NCBI RefSeq assembly: GCF_003590095.1
Contig: NC_039499.1
Location: 3,596,001-3,660,000, forward strand
Direction of reading: 5' to 3'
Length of the DNA stretch: 64,000 nt
Source of the DNA: Trichoplusia ni
Taxonomy: Eukaryota; Arthropoda; Insecta; Lepidoptera; Noctuidae
Positions within the stretch are counted from its first letter, which is position 1, and the number at the start of each line of letters is the position of its first letter. Below the pieces are notes generated by a model. That model did no database searches, had not been told where the DNA came from, and saw only the letters and a list, made by a program, of their open reading frames with translations. Of the stretch, positions 12,670-26,022 are shown piece by piece. Made by a program: the position numbers and the translations under genes.

Positions 12670-15260
12670 AGAAGCTCATCAAGAAAACAAGATATTTGTT
12701 TTTGATGTCAAATGGCTTGTACTGCCAAAACACCATAACACATACTTCAACTAGCAAAAGCTACTGTAAACGTTACTTAAAATAACTTCATTTTGTTAAT
12801 TTGCTTTCACAACTACTCATTACTAAGTCCTTCTTTAAACCCATAACGTCAGAGTAATAATTTTCTTAGTTTATTATGAACACGTATGCAACAAAACCGT
12901 TTTAAATTAAACAAAGTTTCAAGAAACGGTGCATCGTAAACCTGTATCACGTGTTACGATATTTTAATGTTCAACTTCTGTAGCTGGTTCAACTTGCGAA
13001 TCAACAAGTCAGGCCGACTCCATGCACCAACTTACAATACGATACCCATTAGTTTAGCATTTCAACATCGGATCTCGGTCAAACTTCGTTCGTTCATAAA
13101 TATTTGCACCCAGATTGGATTCGAATATTGAAAATTCAAATTTCAATTCTATTTGAAAACGGAACTGGCATTTAAAAGTGACAAGGTGAGACAGAAATTG
13201 AAAAACAAAATGGCTTCGCAACCGTCGGTGAACGGAATTATTGTTCTTCAACTTTTCTTTTAGCTTTAAAAAGGAAATTGAAAAAATATTCTAGGCAATC
13301 TCTCTGAAAGAACTGTTTCGTGTGAAACAAAGAGGTCTGTTGTTATGGAAGCTCAGAAGTTGTGTCAAAGAAGTGCCTCACCGGAAAAGTTCGTCATATT
13401 TCACTTAAGTTTAATCAAGTCAAACAATTCTCTGTGTATTTATAACAATTTAGTGTTTTGGTTATTGTATAGCAATACAAAGCGTATCTTATTTGGGGTC
13501 CTTTAGACCCAAGCTGTCGCGTTATTAAAAACAACGTTTCGGTTGACCCAAGACCCAAGTTTTCACGTCGCTGATCACAGAAGTCAAATAAATTAATAAA
13601 GGACGAACATTCTTGGGTCACACGAGTGGAAAGAAAATTTTCAAACAACACGGAAAAGCGCATGTTGTTTAAAAAAGTTGTTTATTAGCAATTGTGTTGC
13701 CATTCTTGCTATTTATAACTTAATCAATCGCAATAAGATTGCCAGCTAAAAAAATCGATGAAGCCGATCATAAAATAAAAATAATAAATAAAATATATGA
13801 GACCTATGACCTCAGTGACATCTTGATTTTATGTGTGAGTTCAGATCCAACCTTCTGGCCACCTTTTATAATAACCAGAGTACTATCATGAATAAGTAAT
13901 GCGTAGTTATAAAATGCAAGACACATGAATATCTTATAACCTACGTGTTTTGCTTAAGAAACAAAAATTGCCGTAAAACATCTGAAGTGAGGATCTCAAG
14001 GGCTTACCCTGTCAGGTCTAATCTAAGATTTATTAAAATATAGAACAGGTACTCAGAGAGGGCTTCATTTAGCAAGGCACGTTACTAATGGTATCTGCTC
14101 GTTTAGGATAGATAATCGAGATCAAAATTAGATATTTTATAAACAGCTCTGATTGCTTCGCTGAACTAAGTAAGCCATGCTGTAGTGTAGCCTTCCTATT
14201 ATCACGTCCTATGCTTTGGACAATTTTTATTTAAAAAAAAAAGTTCTTTTCTTAAAAAACGACCCCCGCAGTAACGAATTTAATCTTTTTGTCGCGGGAG
14301 GTTTTCAAACATTCAAGTCACATGCACAAAGACACCCAGTCTCAGGACCAGCATTTGTGTCATATTTCATTACGTAACAACCACAATTATTAAAAACAGA
14401 CCCAGAATAGTTAAAGAAAAAGGCAAATTAGTTTGTTTTCTAAATACTTCAATATAATCAAAGAACGACTTGCTTTCCTCCTTTCCTTGTATTTTTATGA
14501 AAGTAATCATTACTTATATCGTGTCATCATTACTCCGGTAATCAAACTTTCCAAATTACGGCCTCCAAATGAGATGTCGAAAATGATCTATGAGTGACTA
14601 ATTACACTGAACTGAGAAAAGTATGTGAAAGTATGTTAGGTTAAGTTTTTCTTGTAGTTGAAGGTATTTACTTAAGGAAGCATAAACGCCTATTTATCCA
14701 GTTAATTTTGAATTTAAGAAGTATTGAGCTCTTAAGCACCTTAGTTTTATTCTGCCAGTATTTTTATTTGTTTAATGCATTTTAGCACCTAAATCACTTA
14801 ACCGAATTATGACATTAGGCAGTTAAAGAGAGATTATGGGCTAGATTCATTTTCTATACCTATCTCTTAAGTATGGAGTAAAAATGTGAGGTGTTCTCAT
14901 TTTATTAATATTTTTGATTATGAAAAAGTTTGGACGTTTTATATTGTTCAACGAAAAAGAAAATTACGTAACAATACCTTACCAATTTATATCAATCCAA
15001 ATTTAGTCAACCCAGATTTTCAGCTTTAATAGGCTTCAGCAAGATGTTTAACAGAGCCTTAACTGAGAACATGTTAACGTTAAAAATAGCAAGCCCACCA
15101 AAATATCGTATCACCATATTTTATAAACACTTGGATCTGAACCCCACTCACGCAAGAGGATAATAAACGACCTCTGATACATTGGGACCTCTACAAGTAT
15201 ACAGGTTTCTTGAAAACACCCAACCCAAGTAAAGATTTAAGTGTAGGTATAAGAAATTAC
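12670..15260. other. Non-coding
   Basis: No credible exon. Contains a reversed SINE B fragment near 14270-14375. Confidence 0.5.
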
Positions 15261-15267
15261 ATGTTGT

Positions 15268-15515
15268 AATGGAGTGGTGGCCTTGCGGTTATATGTATGG
15301 ATTTGTGTGCAGGAGGTGCACGTTCGATCCTAACATAGTTGAGGCTTTTTGAAAGTTGTGAGTCTAGTCTGAATAATTTTATGAAAAACATAATGAAGGA
15401 AACTGATTTACAAATATTCAAATAATATAATCTGAAATCGCCGAACCAAAATATGATAGGTTGAATATCAATACCTCTTACCTATATGGTAAGAAGCCTG
15501 GTATGGTTTAAGAAA
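15268..15515 (+). mobile_element. SINE C (tRNA-headed)
   Basis: Head GTGGTGGCCTTGCGGTTAT with B-box-like ACGTTCGATCC. The body carries the ATCTGAAATCGCC motif and ends near a degenerate GCCCAGCAGTGGGA-type 3' region. The full family structure is clearer in the reverse copy at 47.0-47.3 kb. Confidence 0.55.
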
Positions 15516-15863
15516 TAACATCCTAACTACACCAATGAACGGCAACCAAAAATCTTAATATTTTTATTACTTCACTTGTACTCTTACAAAGCAAAACCCT
15601 TAAGCACTGGAATTTTATGGTTGAAACTATAAACATTTTACAACCAATCCAAGAATGTAAAGAAAATATGAACTTTGCAGCCGGAAATGGTTGAATGTAA
15701 GAATTATAAAGTTAAAGGAGTCAGCAACCCCCGGTCATACTTTTATTCAGAAATAAGGGACTTAGCTCATGACTGAAATAATGGTATTCGCAAAATATAA
15801 TCAGTTTTACTAGATTATAACCTTTTACAATTTGCACTAACTTGATAATACTCATTTATTATT

Positions 15864-15965
15864 CATTCATTTATTAAATAATGCAACGGTTTACTCACAC
15901 ACGTATTTATCGGGATTGCCCATGATAAAAGACTCTGGTTTGGTCCTGCCGCTATGTTAATTCCT
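15864..15965 (-). repeat. Diverged partial copy of the foldback retroposon family
   Basis: ATTAAATAATGCAACGG followed by TTTACTCAC and CGTATTTATCGGGATTGCCC. Smaller fragments of the same family are at 22030-22060 and 40600-40655. Confidence 0.5.
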
Positions 15966-16430
15966 CAGACTAAATAATGAACTAAAACTAGTAAAATTTC
16001 TTACTTCAAACCTTCGAAGACATCTGAAGAAAGTAGGTAAATTTTATTTATATAGATACACACAACATTTTCATCAAAATACCTGAAAACATTCATCATT
16101 AATTTCCCCGATGATCCATTAAGTACGTCATCATTAAACTGCAATGTTATATCTCACGCTTGCGGCGACCAAGCCAACGTAACCTCACTAATTAACCTTG
16201 CATCATAACCAAGTTTCCTCTGAATATTAAATACAACCCCTCACACGTTCCCCTGACAATGCCAAGATGTAACGGTTTTCTTTGGAGAATTCCTGCACTG
16301 GGAAATGCAAAGTCTTGCTTAATGTTAATACAAAGAGGAAAAGTTTGAGAGTTCGTGACGTTGCAAGGGAATCTCATGACCTACAGAACCGATGTTTGAA
16401 AATATCAAGATATACATAGATAAATGATAA

Positions 16431-16792
16431 CATCGGCCTAGCCTTTTCCCAACTATGTTGGGGTCGGCTACCAGTCCAACCGGTTTCAGCTGAGTACCTG
16501 TGTTTTACAAGGAGCGACTGCCTATCTGACCTCCTCAACCCAGTTACTTGGGCAACACGACAACCCTTGGTTAGACTGGCTGTCAGACTTTTTCAAGCTT
16601 CTGACTACCTGTAACGACTGTCAAAGATGTAGGAATAACAGCCGGGACCCACAATTTAACGTGCCTTCCGAAACACGGAGGAACTCACTATGACAAAGAT
16701 GGTCACCCATCTACGGACCAACCGCGTCAAGCATAGCTTGACCTGTGATCGAATCACTTAAGCGGTTATAGCACAGCCACGAGCTCCTCGAG
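16431..16792 (-). mobile_element. 5S rRNA-like SINE, second copy
   Basis: Same family and orientation as the copy at 49.3 kb and nearly full length, with the 5S-like box region near 16690-16760 on the minus strand. Flanking duplication is not clear (a shared ATAACAT at most), so it is older or rearranged. Confidence 0.75.
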
Positions 16793-18147
16793 AACAACAA
16801 CAACAAAAAATAACATGTCAAGTTATTTTTGAGTGAATATATGAGTATGTAAGAATATATACTAGCCCGAAAAATGTAGGTACGGTTTTAGCGAGCCTCA
16901 ATTTAAAATTTGGGATTTGGATTATTACTTCCAATTCACTAAAGACGAATTTCAAAGGAACTAGCCAGAAATTGAACAAGTCCAAAACGTTCTTCAAAAA
17001 AACATTCTTAATGCGTGGGTGCCATAAATTAACCTTAATTTTTCAGCAATAACAATGGTAATTTATTTAATAATTGATTAATTATATCCGTCACTGATCC
17101 ATCCAATTAAAAATGAAAGGCGAAAAAGTATTTTTTCGAAGAGAATTAATTAATAAAACAGTACCTTTCTGTAGGTTTATAATAAGAAGAAGGCTTCATG
17201 TTTCAACTCTACGGAGACGTGGAACTGCATAATCGAAGACTTTATGATAATTTAAGGAAATTATTGTTGGCAGCATTCATCGCTCGAAGCGTTACGGAAG
17301 AAATTTGTGTAATAAATTTGTCTAGAAAATATTTTGCAAGTGACAATATTAATTCAGAAGTATGTGTTAAATTCTCCGTGGTTAATGTGGTGTGAAGATC
17401 TAGTCAGTCAAATACGTTTGCCACACATTGCCAGAAATCGCATAAGATGGAGAGGTCTAAAAGATAGGAGCCTTTGCCCAGCAGTGGGATCCAAAACTGT
17501 GTTATACTTGAGATGTAGATTTAATGGAATAAAAATAAATTAACGTCCTTTCTAACGATTTCTAAAGATGAGTTACTTTTAGTTTCATATAAATAGTTCA
17601 AAATTCAGAAACAATAAACTGTTTCATAAAATTTTAAGTAATTGGAGATTGTTTTTGTGTTGTACTTGTGCATGTGCAGACACTAACGTTACGGTATAGT
17701 AAAACGAAACACTTTTCTTTTTAACATCATAGCCATTATATTGATAGCCCCTCTCATATTCCTATAAAACCTCCCCAATTAGGATATGAAAAATTCTTGT
17801 GGGTTCCCGCGAATAATGCGTTGGCGGGGAATAAATGCACGACCTCTTGACCGCCAACCCGACCTTAACAAAATTTGGGCTACGGCCAATAAAAACCTAC
17901 CAATTAAATTGTGTACAAACATACATTATTTTGTACTTTTTATGTTTCTATATCAAAATGGTAAAGGATCTTTAAATTGTGTTCAAATAGACTATTATTA
18001 TATTTTCATGCACCTTCAGTCCATGTTGTTATGAACCATTTTCTCCAATTAAGCCAAACTTTTTTGGAATAATTAGATTTTATATGCTTTATATAAGAAA
18101 CTTGTACATTTGATCACAAGCAAAAAAGCTCTATAAAGAATTCGCAA

Positions 18148-18410
18148 AGTGCTTGGTCGACTCTACACGTGATCAGAAGGCTGGTCTATATTTTGCCCAA
18201 AGAATTAGCATTGCCATACAACGTGGCAATGCAGCCAGCCTTCTGGGCGTTTCCCGACTTTGGCAAGGATGAGGATTTCTTTTTTGACGCTTTGTAAATA
18301 ATGTATATTTTTCTTTTTATATTGATATAGTTTTAAAAATGTAAATATTAGTTTAGTTTAATTTATTGTAATAAATTGTTACCTTTAAATTAGTAATTGT
18401 GATCGAGCAA
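18148..18410 (+). mobile_element. 3' end of a non-LTR retrotransposon with RT C-terminus
   Basis: The frame 18153-18272 encodes 39 residues ending QRGNAASLLGVSRLWQG and a stop. This is the C-terminal ISIAIQRGNAAS motif common in moth LINE proteins. It is followed by an AT-rich 3' UTR. The rest of the element is absent (5' truncation). Confidence 0.6.
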
Positions 18411-20299
18411 AAAAGCTGTATTTCTAATTTAACTGGACTCTGCAGATGTTTTTTTATACTCTTTTATCCAACTTAAGTCATACAAGCCTCGATATATCAA
18501 AGACACTAAACATATTTCGACATATAAAAAAATCGTAATACGTATAGAAAGTAGTTCTTTTTTTTAATAAATTTGGTTATATAAGGAAACTTTCAACCCT
18601 GTCCGCGTGTACGGCTTTCTTTGAAATAACAGAAATGTATATGAGATGTTCATGATAGTGTACATAATTACATCGTAGGCCTCCCTGGTTCCATATTTTC
18701 ATACCCTATCAGAATATCAAAGCTTTGGCGAGAACTCACAAATACAAAATATGTAAAAGGGACAAAAAATATTCCCCGGGAAATACTTTGAATGAAGCAG
18801 ATACGCCTGTAACTATCCCACTGCCGGTAGAAGTGTTTTAGCCTATGAAACCTGCTTGCAAGGCTTAAAGTGGGTAATATTATTGCAATTGTGGAAAAGG
18901 GACAACACTACACGGTATAGAGTTGCATCCCTTTTCCTCAACTTCGATATTATTACATTACGTTATGCAGATTTGCGAACGAGTATTGTCAATGTTTTCG
19001 AATTAAGAATTTTATATATTTAAACGAATGCCATTAAACAAATGTGTAATTCTGTGAATTAAATATATTCCATATTCATAATCAGTTAAATAAATACTAC
19101 AATCAATATTGAGCTTTGTTCCCTGAAGCGTAAAACCCATATTGGTTCAGCTGATAAATCAGTGTATGTCTGTCCATCCGTATGTGTTGACAGACCGTAA
19201 TTATAACGAATGCTTGCCGAATACCGAATAAATATGGCGAATTTAAAATTATCGGGGTTTGTAATAATGTCATTAACAAATAAAATAAATCGAAAATGTG
19301 GTATGTTGAACCGATGTTTCTAAATAGCATGTACAGATTATGAGAAAACTTCGTTCTGACGACGAGGTTTTCCAGAATTCGACAGTTATTTCTGTTGTAT
19401 TTGGATTTCCGAATCGATACGGGGTCTTATATCATATTTCCTTATAAACCTTGCACTGTAAGGCTTTGTTTTGTGCACAGCTCGATGTAGAGCGGCCTTT
19501 TTTATCGAGATAGTTGTAGGAATCAGGCCTTATATTGCTGACTGATACACTAGCCAAATACATTCAACAGCTGAGCATTGGTCACAACTCACGCTAGGTC
19601 ACTGGAGTTGGCAATTTCAGGTACCATTTCATATTTGGAATCCAGTTTTCCTCAAAATCTTTTATATTTACTGCTTGTCAGTGCTGTCTTAATAATAAAG
19701 TAAGTGCTATAAGTACCTACTGTTATTAAGTTTATTCGAATCTTCACTAATACTAAGCTTGTGATATTAAAGAGGGTAATCTCGAGAATTAATGAATCGA
19801 TTATGAAAATATTTGGCCAATAGACAGCTATATCAATTGTGATCGCATAATAAAAGGTTAATATTAACCTTAACACTCTTTGTGGTGAACACGTGTCAGT
19901 AAACTAATAAATTTAGGTATTTCATGTATATTTTACTTATGTATTAAAAAAACACAATAGCCTAATTGTTATCGAGAACACGGTAAAAACTATTTGTAGC
20001 TGGTTTGTCAATAGGGATAATTACATTTTTTTAATGGATTTCATGTAATTGGGTGGGAATTCTTTATTTTGTCCCACAAACATAAATTGATCAAATTACA
20101 ACGAATGGAACTTACGCATGACGTCACTTCTGTGTTTAAATTTGCTTAGTCGTTACGTCACACGCCAGCTCTCCTTAAATGTATGTAGAGTTTGTTAAAT
20201 TTTATTGTTCACATAAAGGCAGAAATACATGTCTAATAGTTTTTAATTATATATTATGTTCAGATACATAACGGACTGATAAGATTTTTACTTTTTCCC

Positions 20300-20470
20300 A
20301 TGGTCTTTTCACTCACTTTCTTGTTTGCTTGTTTTTCGTTCCGGTTGGATGTTCATAACCCAATTTTGAGACAATTTTTGATGACGATGTAATTTACAAT
20401 TATAAAACTTCTGGGCCGATTTTAAAAACAAATACAAAAGCGTGGGTTTTTAGATTTTTTAATCTAATCT
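20300..20470 (+). repeat. Repeat family D, copy 1
   Basis: Shares CACTTTCTTGTTTGCTTGTTTTTCGTT-type start, ACAATTATAAAACTTCTGGG and a TTTAGATTTTTTAA end with the copy at 52.8 kb. Function unknown; probably a non-autonomous element. Confidence 0.45.
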
Positions 20471-22231
20471 ATTAATTAAACCCAGTCGTCAAACCTATTG
20501 TTTAACATTGCCTAATTAGATTATACGCAAAGGTTAGTGTTTATAAACGTGTAAATATTTAACGCGATTACTGGTTTACATTAGCAATAATATTGTGATG
20601 CATTAGCGTCCATGTTTAAGTAAACTAAACGAGCGATCAATATTATATGTTATGTGTAGATGAGTTGCCTGAATTTCAAGTTTTAGCTATAAATACTGAT
20701 ATTTTAAATGCGGACTTTTGTAATACAGAAAATATGATTAGCCATTACATGGCCCCGATTCTGCTATTTTATAATAGCCGATGAATGAATTGGATTAAAA
20801 AACAATTGGATTAAATTTGAAATTATTCCTATTCACTTAAGGATTTAGCCAATACAATAATTGGCAATTAATTGACCTTCAGTATACCGTCCCGCACTGA
20901 ATTTCCAATTATTGTGTAGAAAAATGTTTAAGAGAACACGAAAATTTTCATTTTAAGGCAAATTTCATTTATTCATCTGCCGTTGTAAATAGCAGATTTA
21001 GGGCCCAGTAGTCATTGCAATACTGAAATTCCGGGAAAACTCTACTAAGACTTCGCATTACCAATATTCACTATTTCTTTATCTCATAAGTACGTATGTA
21101 TGGATGTTTGTTCTACTTCACGCAAAAACCACTCAACGGATTGAGACGAAACCTATTACACAGATAGTTTATAACCGGGATTAACACATAGGATATTTAT
21201 ATAGGGATTTTTATCCCTATTTTATGTTCCCGTGGGATCATTTTCGTTTTATAGCGGGCAGGCCTGCAGTCAACAGCTAGTTGGCTCATTCAAAGCACAT
21301 ATGGGAATGCATAGCTAGGAAAACAGCGTCACAGGAGCTTAAATTCTATCATCAGGTACGAAATATCCACCATATGAAAGAGATATATATATAAATGCAT
21401 TAGCCTATACACGACCTGTAATATTGCGTCGATGCTGGTCTAATATTTGTTTCAATAAAATTCTGTATTTTCATATGAAACGCTCCGATAGTGTGTGCAC
21501 AGCCTCTACCTATAACAGTTAGCAGACTACACAGTTTTTGATAACCAATTAATTTAATATGCTTTCTATTTTCTCTAGCAATTTCTTTGCTGGTATATAG
21601 TAAGGTGGATTTTTCTATCGTTTTACTTTTTCTTTTTTTAATGTTACTTCTAATAAAGGTATTTTTTTTTTCAAAAAATCGAGTTATTATTTGTTATATT
21701 TTCGTTTTTTTTTTATATTACAGCTAATTCACACAGTATGTTTTAAACCATGGATTATTTACGCTGCTATTTATTTAACTATTCGCGTACGTAGCACGTA
21801 GTATTTACATACGTAGGCTAGGCAAGAGAGTATATTTTATACGCATTAATTTTCTATTGAAAAAAATATATTCTCAATTGCAATCGTAACGAAAACTCAG
21901 AAAATTGTATTAATATTTCATGAAAGGTTTTATTTACTCCTAAAACTTTTCTATGTTTCTGTTGAAAGCTTTTTTTTTTTTGGAGAAACTTTCGACAATA
22001 ATTTAGTCTTTCGTGACGATAACTCATACTTAAATGATACAACGGTTTACTCACGCGTTTTATTTTCCTTTATAGCTTTTTTGACTGCGAAACTTTTTAA
22101 ATAAACATGTTTCATACAAGCAGTCCTTTTTAAATGCAACACACCTACCTAATTCCACATATGTTTGCATATTCTTAATGCACTGTTTAAATTACTATAA
22201 CTGCCTATAACTTCACAATTATGACGGTAAA

Positions 22232-22256
22232 TGACGTCAATGGTCCTCTGACGTCA
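22232..22256. promoter_or_regulatory. Paired CRE palindromes
   Basis: Two perfect TGACGTCA sites, 22232-22239 and 22249-22256, with start points 17 bp apart. CREB/ATF-type bZIP proteins bind this palindrome. No gene is attached to the site in this window. Confidence 0.45.
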
Positions 22257-23084
22257 CATAATAGCGGCTTATTTTCGTACGGAACCGTTTAAGCGGCATT
22301 ATTAGGGTTCCGCCGGCATTTGTTTCGAGTATAATTTTAAGGGTTAGCTAACTAAGCTGTTTTATGGGTTAATGAGTTTCAAATCACTGCGTTTTAATTA
22401 TTTTAAGTGTATTTGAGGGTTGCAACCGTGAATAAAATTATAGGTTGTGATGTTAAAAGGAAATGCGAACGAATTTTATGGCATGAAAGCGTTTATAATA
22501 TCCTTTACTATTGTTGTTTGCGTGTTTGCTTGACGGAATTTTGATAAATAGTTTGCATTATTGAGAATTATTTTGGGTGTACAGGAAAGTTCTGGAAAAT
22601 TGTGTTTTATTTTAAGCCATTCCAATTGTTTTACGCGATGTTTTTAATAGTCAGGTAAATAAAATTAATCAATAAAATGCGGTATACTTAGAATTGACTG
22701 CTAATAAAATAGCATTGCTATAAATATTCATCATAATATTATTAAATAAAAGTAACATTATTTATAATACTTACGGGTTGTGGAACACTGGGATTATAAA
22801 AATTAATTGAGAACTATTTTTTTTTATTTAAATTTTCAAGCGAAGGCTTTGTGAACTATAATGTGTTTATAATAGTTTTGTTGATGTGTAAATAAAAAAA
22901 AAACTTATTAAATCATTTACCAATGACCCAAAAGACGAATTTTCATTCAACAAACAACTTTTGATACTTCGCAAAACTTTTTTGAACTTTAAAAGTTGTT
23001 GAACTTTGTTTAAAGTATTTGTTATCTCAGTTTATACGACGGAAAGTACTTTTGACAATATTTTTTCACTACGACATAGTGTGA

Positions 23085-23230
23085 AGTAATGAGAGGTGCA
23101 TGGGCTCGCGTCCGCGTGGCACAGAGGTTTCGCGGCGACTGCTTGCAGGCCGGCGTCGTTGACGGCGACGTTCGCCAAGCATTTCTTCAGCGTCACCACA
23201 GCGCATGCGCGCGCAAACCCCGCCCCCTAA
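23085..23230. promoter_or_regulatory. CpG-dense block with NRF1-like palindrome and GC box
   Basis: About 150 bp with very high CpG density in AT-rich surroundings. It includes the palindrome GCGCATGCGC (23201-23210), the NRF1/Ewg core, and a GC box CCCCGCCCCC just after it. On the minus strand a GC3-rich open stretch of about 45 codons (VTLKKCLANVAVNDAGLQAV...) lies across it after a possible acceptor GTTTTAG, so a short exon is an alternative. Neither reading is proven. Confidence 0.35.
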
Positions 23231-23728
23231 AACTTTTTCATACGAAAGTATCCGATCTTTTTTATCTGAACTTCTTTCTATTTCCCCTTTGAGAGGATAT
23301 TAAAAAGTTATAATTAATTGCTTTTGTGTTTAGTCGTTGTTTTGTTAATAGCGTGATTGGCTGTGTTCAGATCGTTTACAAGATTTTACAGCGATTATTA
23401 TAATTGATGATGGCTGAATTTTGTTTAAACTCGAAAAAGTTAAATGACGACGAGGGGTTCAAAAGCTGTCACTAACCGAACATTTTAACTAAGAATCATT
23501 CGATCGACAACTAATTTATTGAAAAACTTGTGAACAGTTTTATTCTTAGAACTCTTAAACAATAAGTCCGTACTTGATATTTTAATTGTTCTGGTGTAAT
23601 TCAAAGTGTCTATTATTTATGTAAGTATGTACTTAAGATGTTGGGTATCAATTAGCATTGTCTATTAGTCAGCTGAGTAATAAATTATATCACTTAATCG
23701 GTTATCTTTCGGTGCTGAGTGAACTTGG

Positions 23729-23736
23729 TGACGTCA
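23729..23736. promoter_or_regulatory. CRE palindrome TGACGTCA
   Basis: Perfect 8-bp CRE about 500 bp to the right of the CpG-dense block at 23.1 kb. Other single copies in the window lie at 4209-4216, 12164-12171, 20119-20126 and 36348-36355. Confidence 0.4.
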
Positions 23737-24135
23737 CGGGATACCTCTTGGGAAGGAAGGCAAGCAGAGGTGAGGATCGGGAATTATTTTGTGCCAGTGA
23801 TATTTTTAAAGGTAGAGTTTTTAATGGTCTGCTATTTTCTATTTGTTTTTATTTAAATGGACTTAAAGCTAAGAACTAATATCTAGATTGTATATTGTAT
23901 TAAGACATTTTGCCGGCTTTATTGTACTGAAACTTATTGCTAAAAATAATACCAATTGCAATCCAATTTAGATAAAAATAAGTTTGAAAGCAATGAGTTT
24001 TGCTTACATTTTGAATAGTTAACCCAATTGTGACACAAAACCCCTTTTACTACTTTACAAAATAACACAAAAATGAACAAACAAACAGTGTAACTCAAGA
24101 AACATTGCTTACAGTTAAATAGCGTCATTCGTTAA

Positions 24136-24270
24136 CCCTCCAACAGCTACAAGCGTTTCAGTGCCAACGTTATGGCCGGCTTAACCCCTCTCTCACCGGC
24201 AGTCGCTACGCTGTTAATGTAAGAACGAAAGTAAGTTGTAAAGTGTTTACGGACGCCGACGCGAAGAGGG
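24136..24270. repeat. Possible piggyBac-type MITE (TTAA-CCCTC ... GAGGG-TTAA)
   Basis: 135 bp, GC-rich, bounded by CCCTC/GAGGG and TTAA on both sides (24132-24135, 24271-24274). piggyBac elements target TTAA and begin with CCC. The inverted match is only 5 bp beyond the TTAA, so the call is tentative. Confidence 0.3.
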
Positions 24271-25360
24271 TTAAATTTGCACGCACTTGTATATTTAAAG
24301 AACATAACGAGACACTTATAGGTATTTTATGCTATATTTTTTTTTGACAGACGCATACAGAGATAGTTTGTAAGGGATGTGCTTTTTAGAAGTTGGAATG
24401 GTAGGTAAAAGAAGCAATTTAGCCCAACCAAACCTTTAGACAAGTTAAATACATTTAAAGTTGCATTACAGTTCAAGCTGTCACACTGATCGAATCGCTA
24501 CAACGTATTGAACTGATAAATCAGACGCAAACGAATGAAAGTAATTTAAATTCAAATATAACTACACTATTTAAGTAAAATCATAAAACAAAAATGAACA
24601 TTGCAAAAACAAAAGACGCTCAACCCAAAATAATAAACAACGAAATTTCCATTTAACCTAAAATTACATTGACAACAAATGTTGGCCAGTAATTGAACAT
24701 AGAATCAATAGTACCAACGCAACGGCATAGGAAATAGCCTGCACGGGCTAACCAATCGGAACTCACGCTCTGGTCGCTAAACGAAAACCTAACTAAATCT
24801 GCCGCATAACGTAATCAACACAAATTATTGTTTAATAACTATTTTGGGATAGGTGATTTAAAATGTAACTTTTTGGTGAACTATAATGATGGACTATGAT
24901 ACAAGTTATTTGGGATTGCGTTTACAAATTTAAAAATATGTTGTTTAGCAATGTAATTTTTGTGCTAATATTTTCATTACATTTGTAGATATTATACGAA
25001 CTAAAAAAAAATTACCTTATTTTAAAGATATCTCACTTATCTCGTCTTAAAATGTCTTAGAAACGGGTCTAAGTTCATATTTGTACACGAAAATGGCCGA
25101 ATATAAAATAACGAGCTCATACCATAGATATTGCATTGCTCTATATTCTAATAAACAAATTGATCTTCCTTTAAGAGTCCTACAAACACTACGTAAGAAC
25201 AATTAACGTCGTTAGGTCATAATTAAACGGATCAGTGTCAATTAAGCAGAAGCAATTCCTAAAATTTATATACACCTCTACATACTTAAAAACAACAATT
25301 TTCATCAACCACCAATACTGTAATTTACTTCAACAATAAAGTAATACAACCCAAGGTTCC

Positions 25361-25497
25361 TTATAAACTTTCAGTATCTAGGATCTCGCAGACAATGCCA
25401 GCACCCAGAGCAGACCACAATGTGTCTTCCAACTCTTCAGAGATCGCTATCTGGAACACGTCCCGTTCAGCTTTTGTCACGTCCAAAGGTTCGAGCA
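25361..25497 (-). CDS. Terminal coding exon of an unidentified host gene
   Basis: A minus-strand frame of 44 codons ends at TAA (25361-25363). It is preceded by a good 3' splice site: the run TTTTCTTATTGG then TTAAG, with AG at 25498-25499. Codons are GC-richer than the flanks and the composition is protein-like: acidic LEPLDVTKAERDVF, then a helix-prone segment with ELEDTLWSALGAG. The exon begins with two bases of a split codon, so it needs an upstream exon to the right, beyond the BEL element or further. A TATAAA poly(A) variant lies at 25265-25270. I do not recognise the protein. The BEL insertion at 26.0-33.5 kb would then sit in this gene's last intron. Alternatives are a retrocopy fragment or a chance frame; the splice acceptor and coding bias argue against chance. 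Confidence 0.5.
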
Positions 25498-25499
25498 CT

Positions 25500-26017
25500 T
25501 AACCAATAAGAAAACATCTTATAATTACTTTAATTCTTGTTGTAGTAGAAATAGGTTATTTTATTAATGAGTAGGTAAGTGTTTATATATAACCTTTTAG
25601 ATTTTAAGTATAGATTTCTTAAAAAAAAATAACCTATTCTGTTAGCTCAAGAATGTTTGTCGTGTGTCGATGGCAATCTTGTAAGACGAATTTATGATTC
25701 TTTTAGATAGATTTTTTATTCTTTTTTGGTAATCGTTCCATAAATCCATATCCTTCTTCATATTTGGCGATAGTTCACATACACAGCCAAATATTCTAAA
25801 TTATTCCTTATTTACAAGAATCGTTTGTTTCAGATTCCTAATCATCGGATGTGATTAGTCTATATACAGGCTGATCCTAAGAGCGTCGCCGCTTCGGCTT
25901 TTGCAACTTATAGCCGACATTATTATGGATTTGTCGGTTGTATCGTTGTCAGCTGATAATGGCACATCTAATGTCTTTGAATTTCTTAACATGTTAAAAC
26001 TAGAAAAAGGCTATTTT
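25500..26017. other. AT-rich DNA left of the BEL insertion
   Basis: Probably the last intron of the gene ending at 25361. Nothing else recognised. Confidence 0.4.
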
Positions 26018-26022
26018 ATCCC

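Larger units (their letters stand above)
16800..25260. other. Non-coding with scattered repeats and CREs
   Basis: Apart from the LINE 3' end, family D, the CpG block, CREs and MITE listed separately, I see no gene. Open frames of 60-82 codons here lack coding bias. Confidence 0.45.

Noticed and set aside
16431..16792. 5S rRNA pseudogene
   Set aside because: The 5S-like part is only the head of a 360-bp repeated element with target duplications at other copies, so a SINE is the better explanation.
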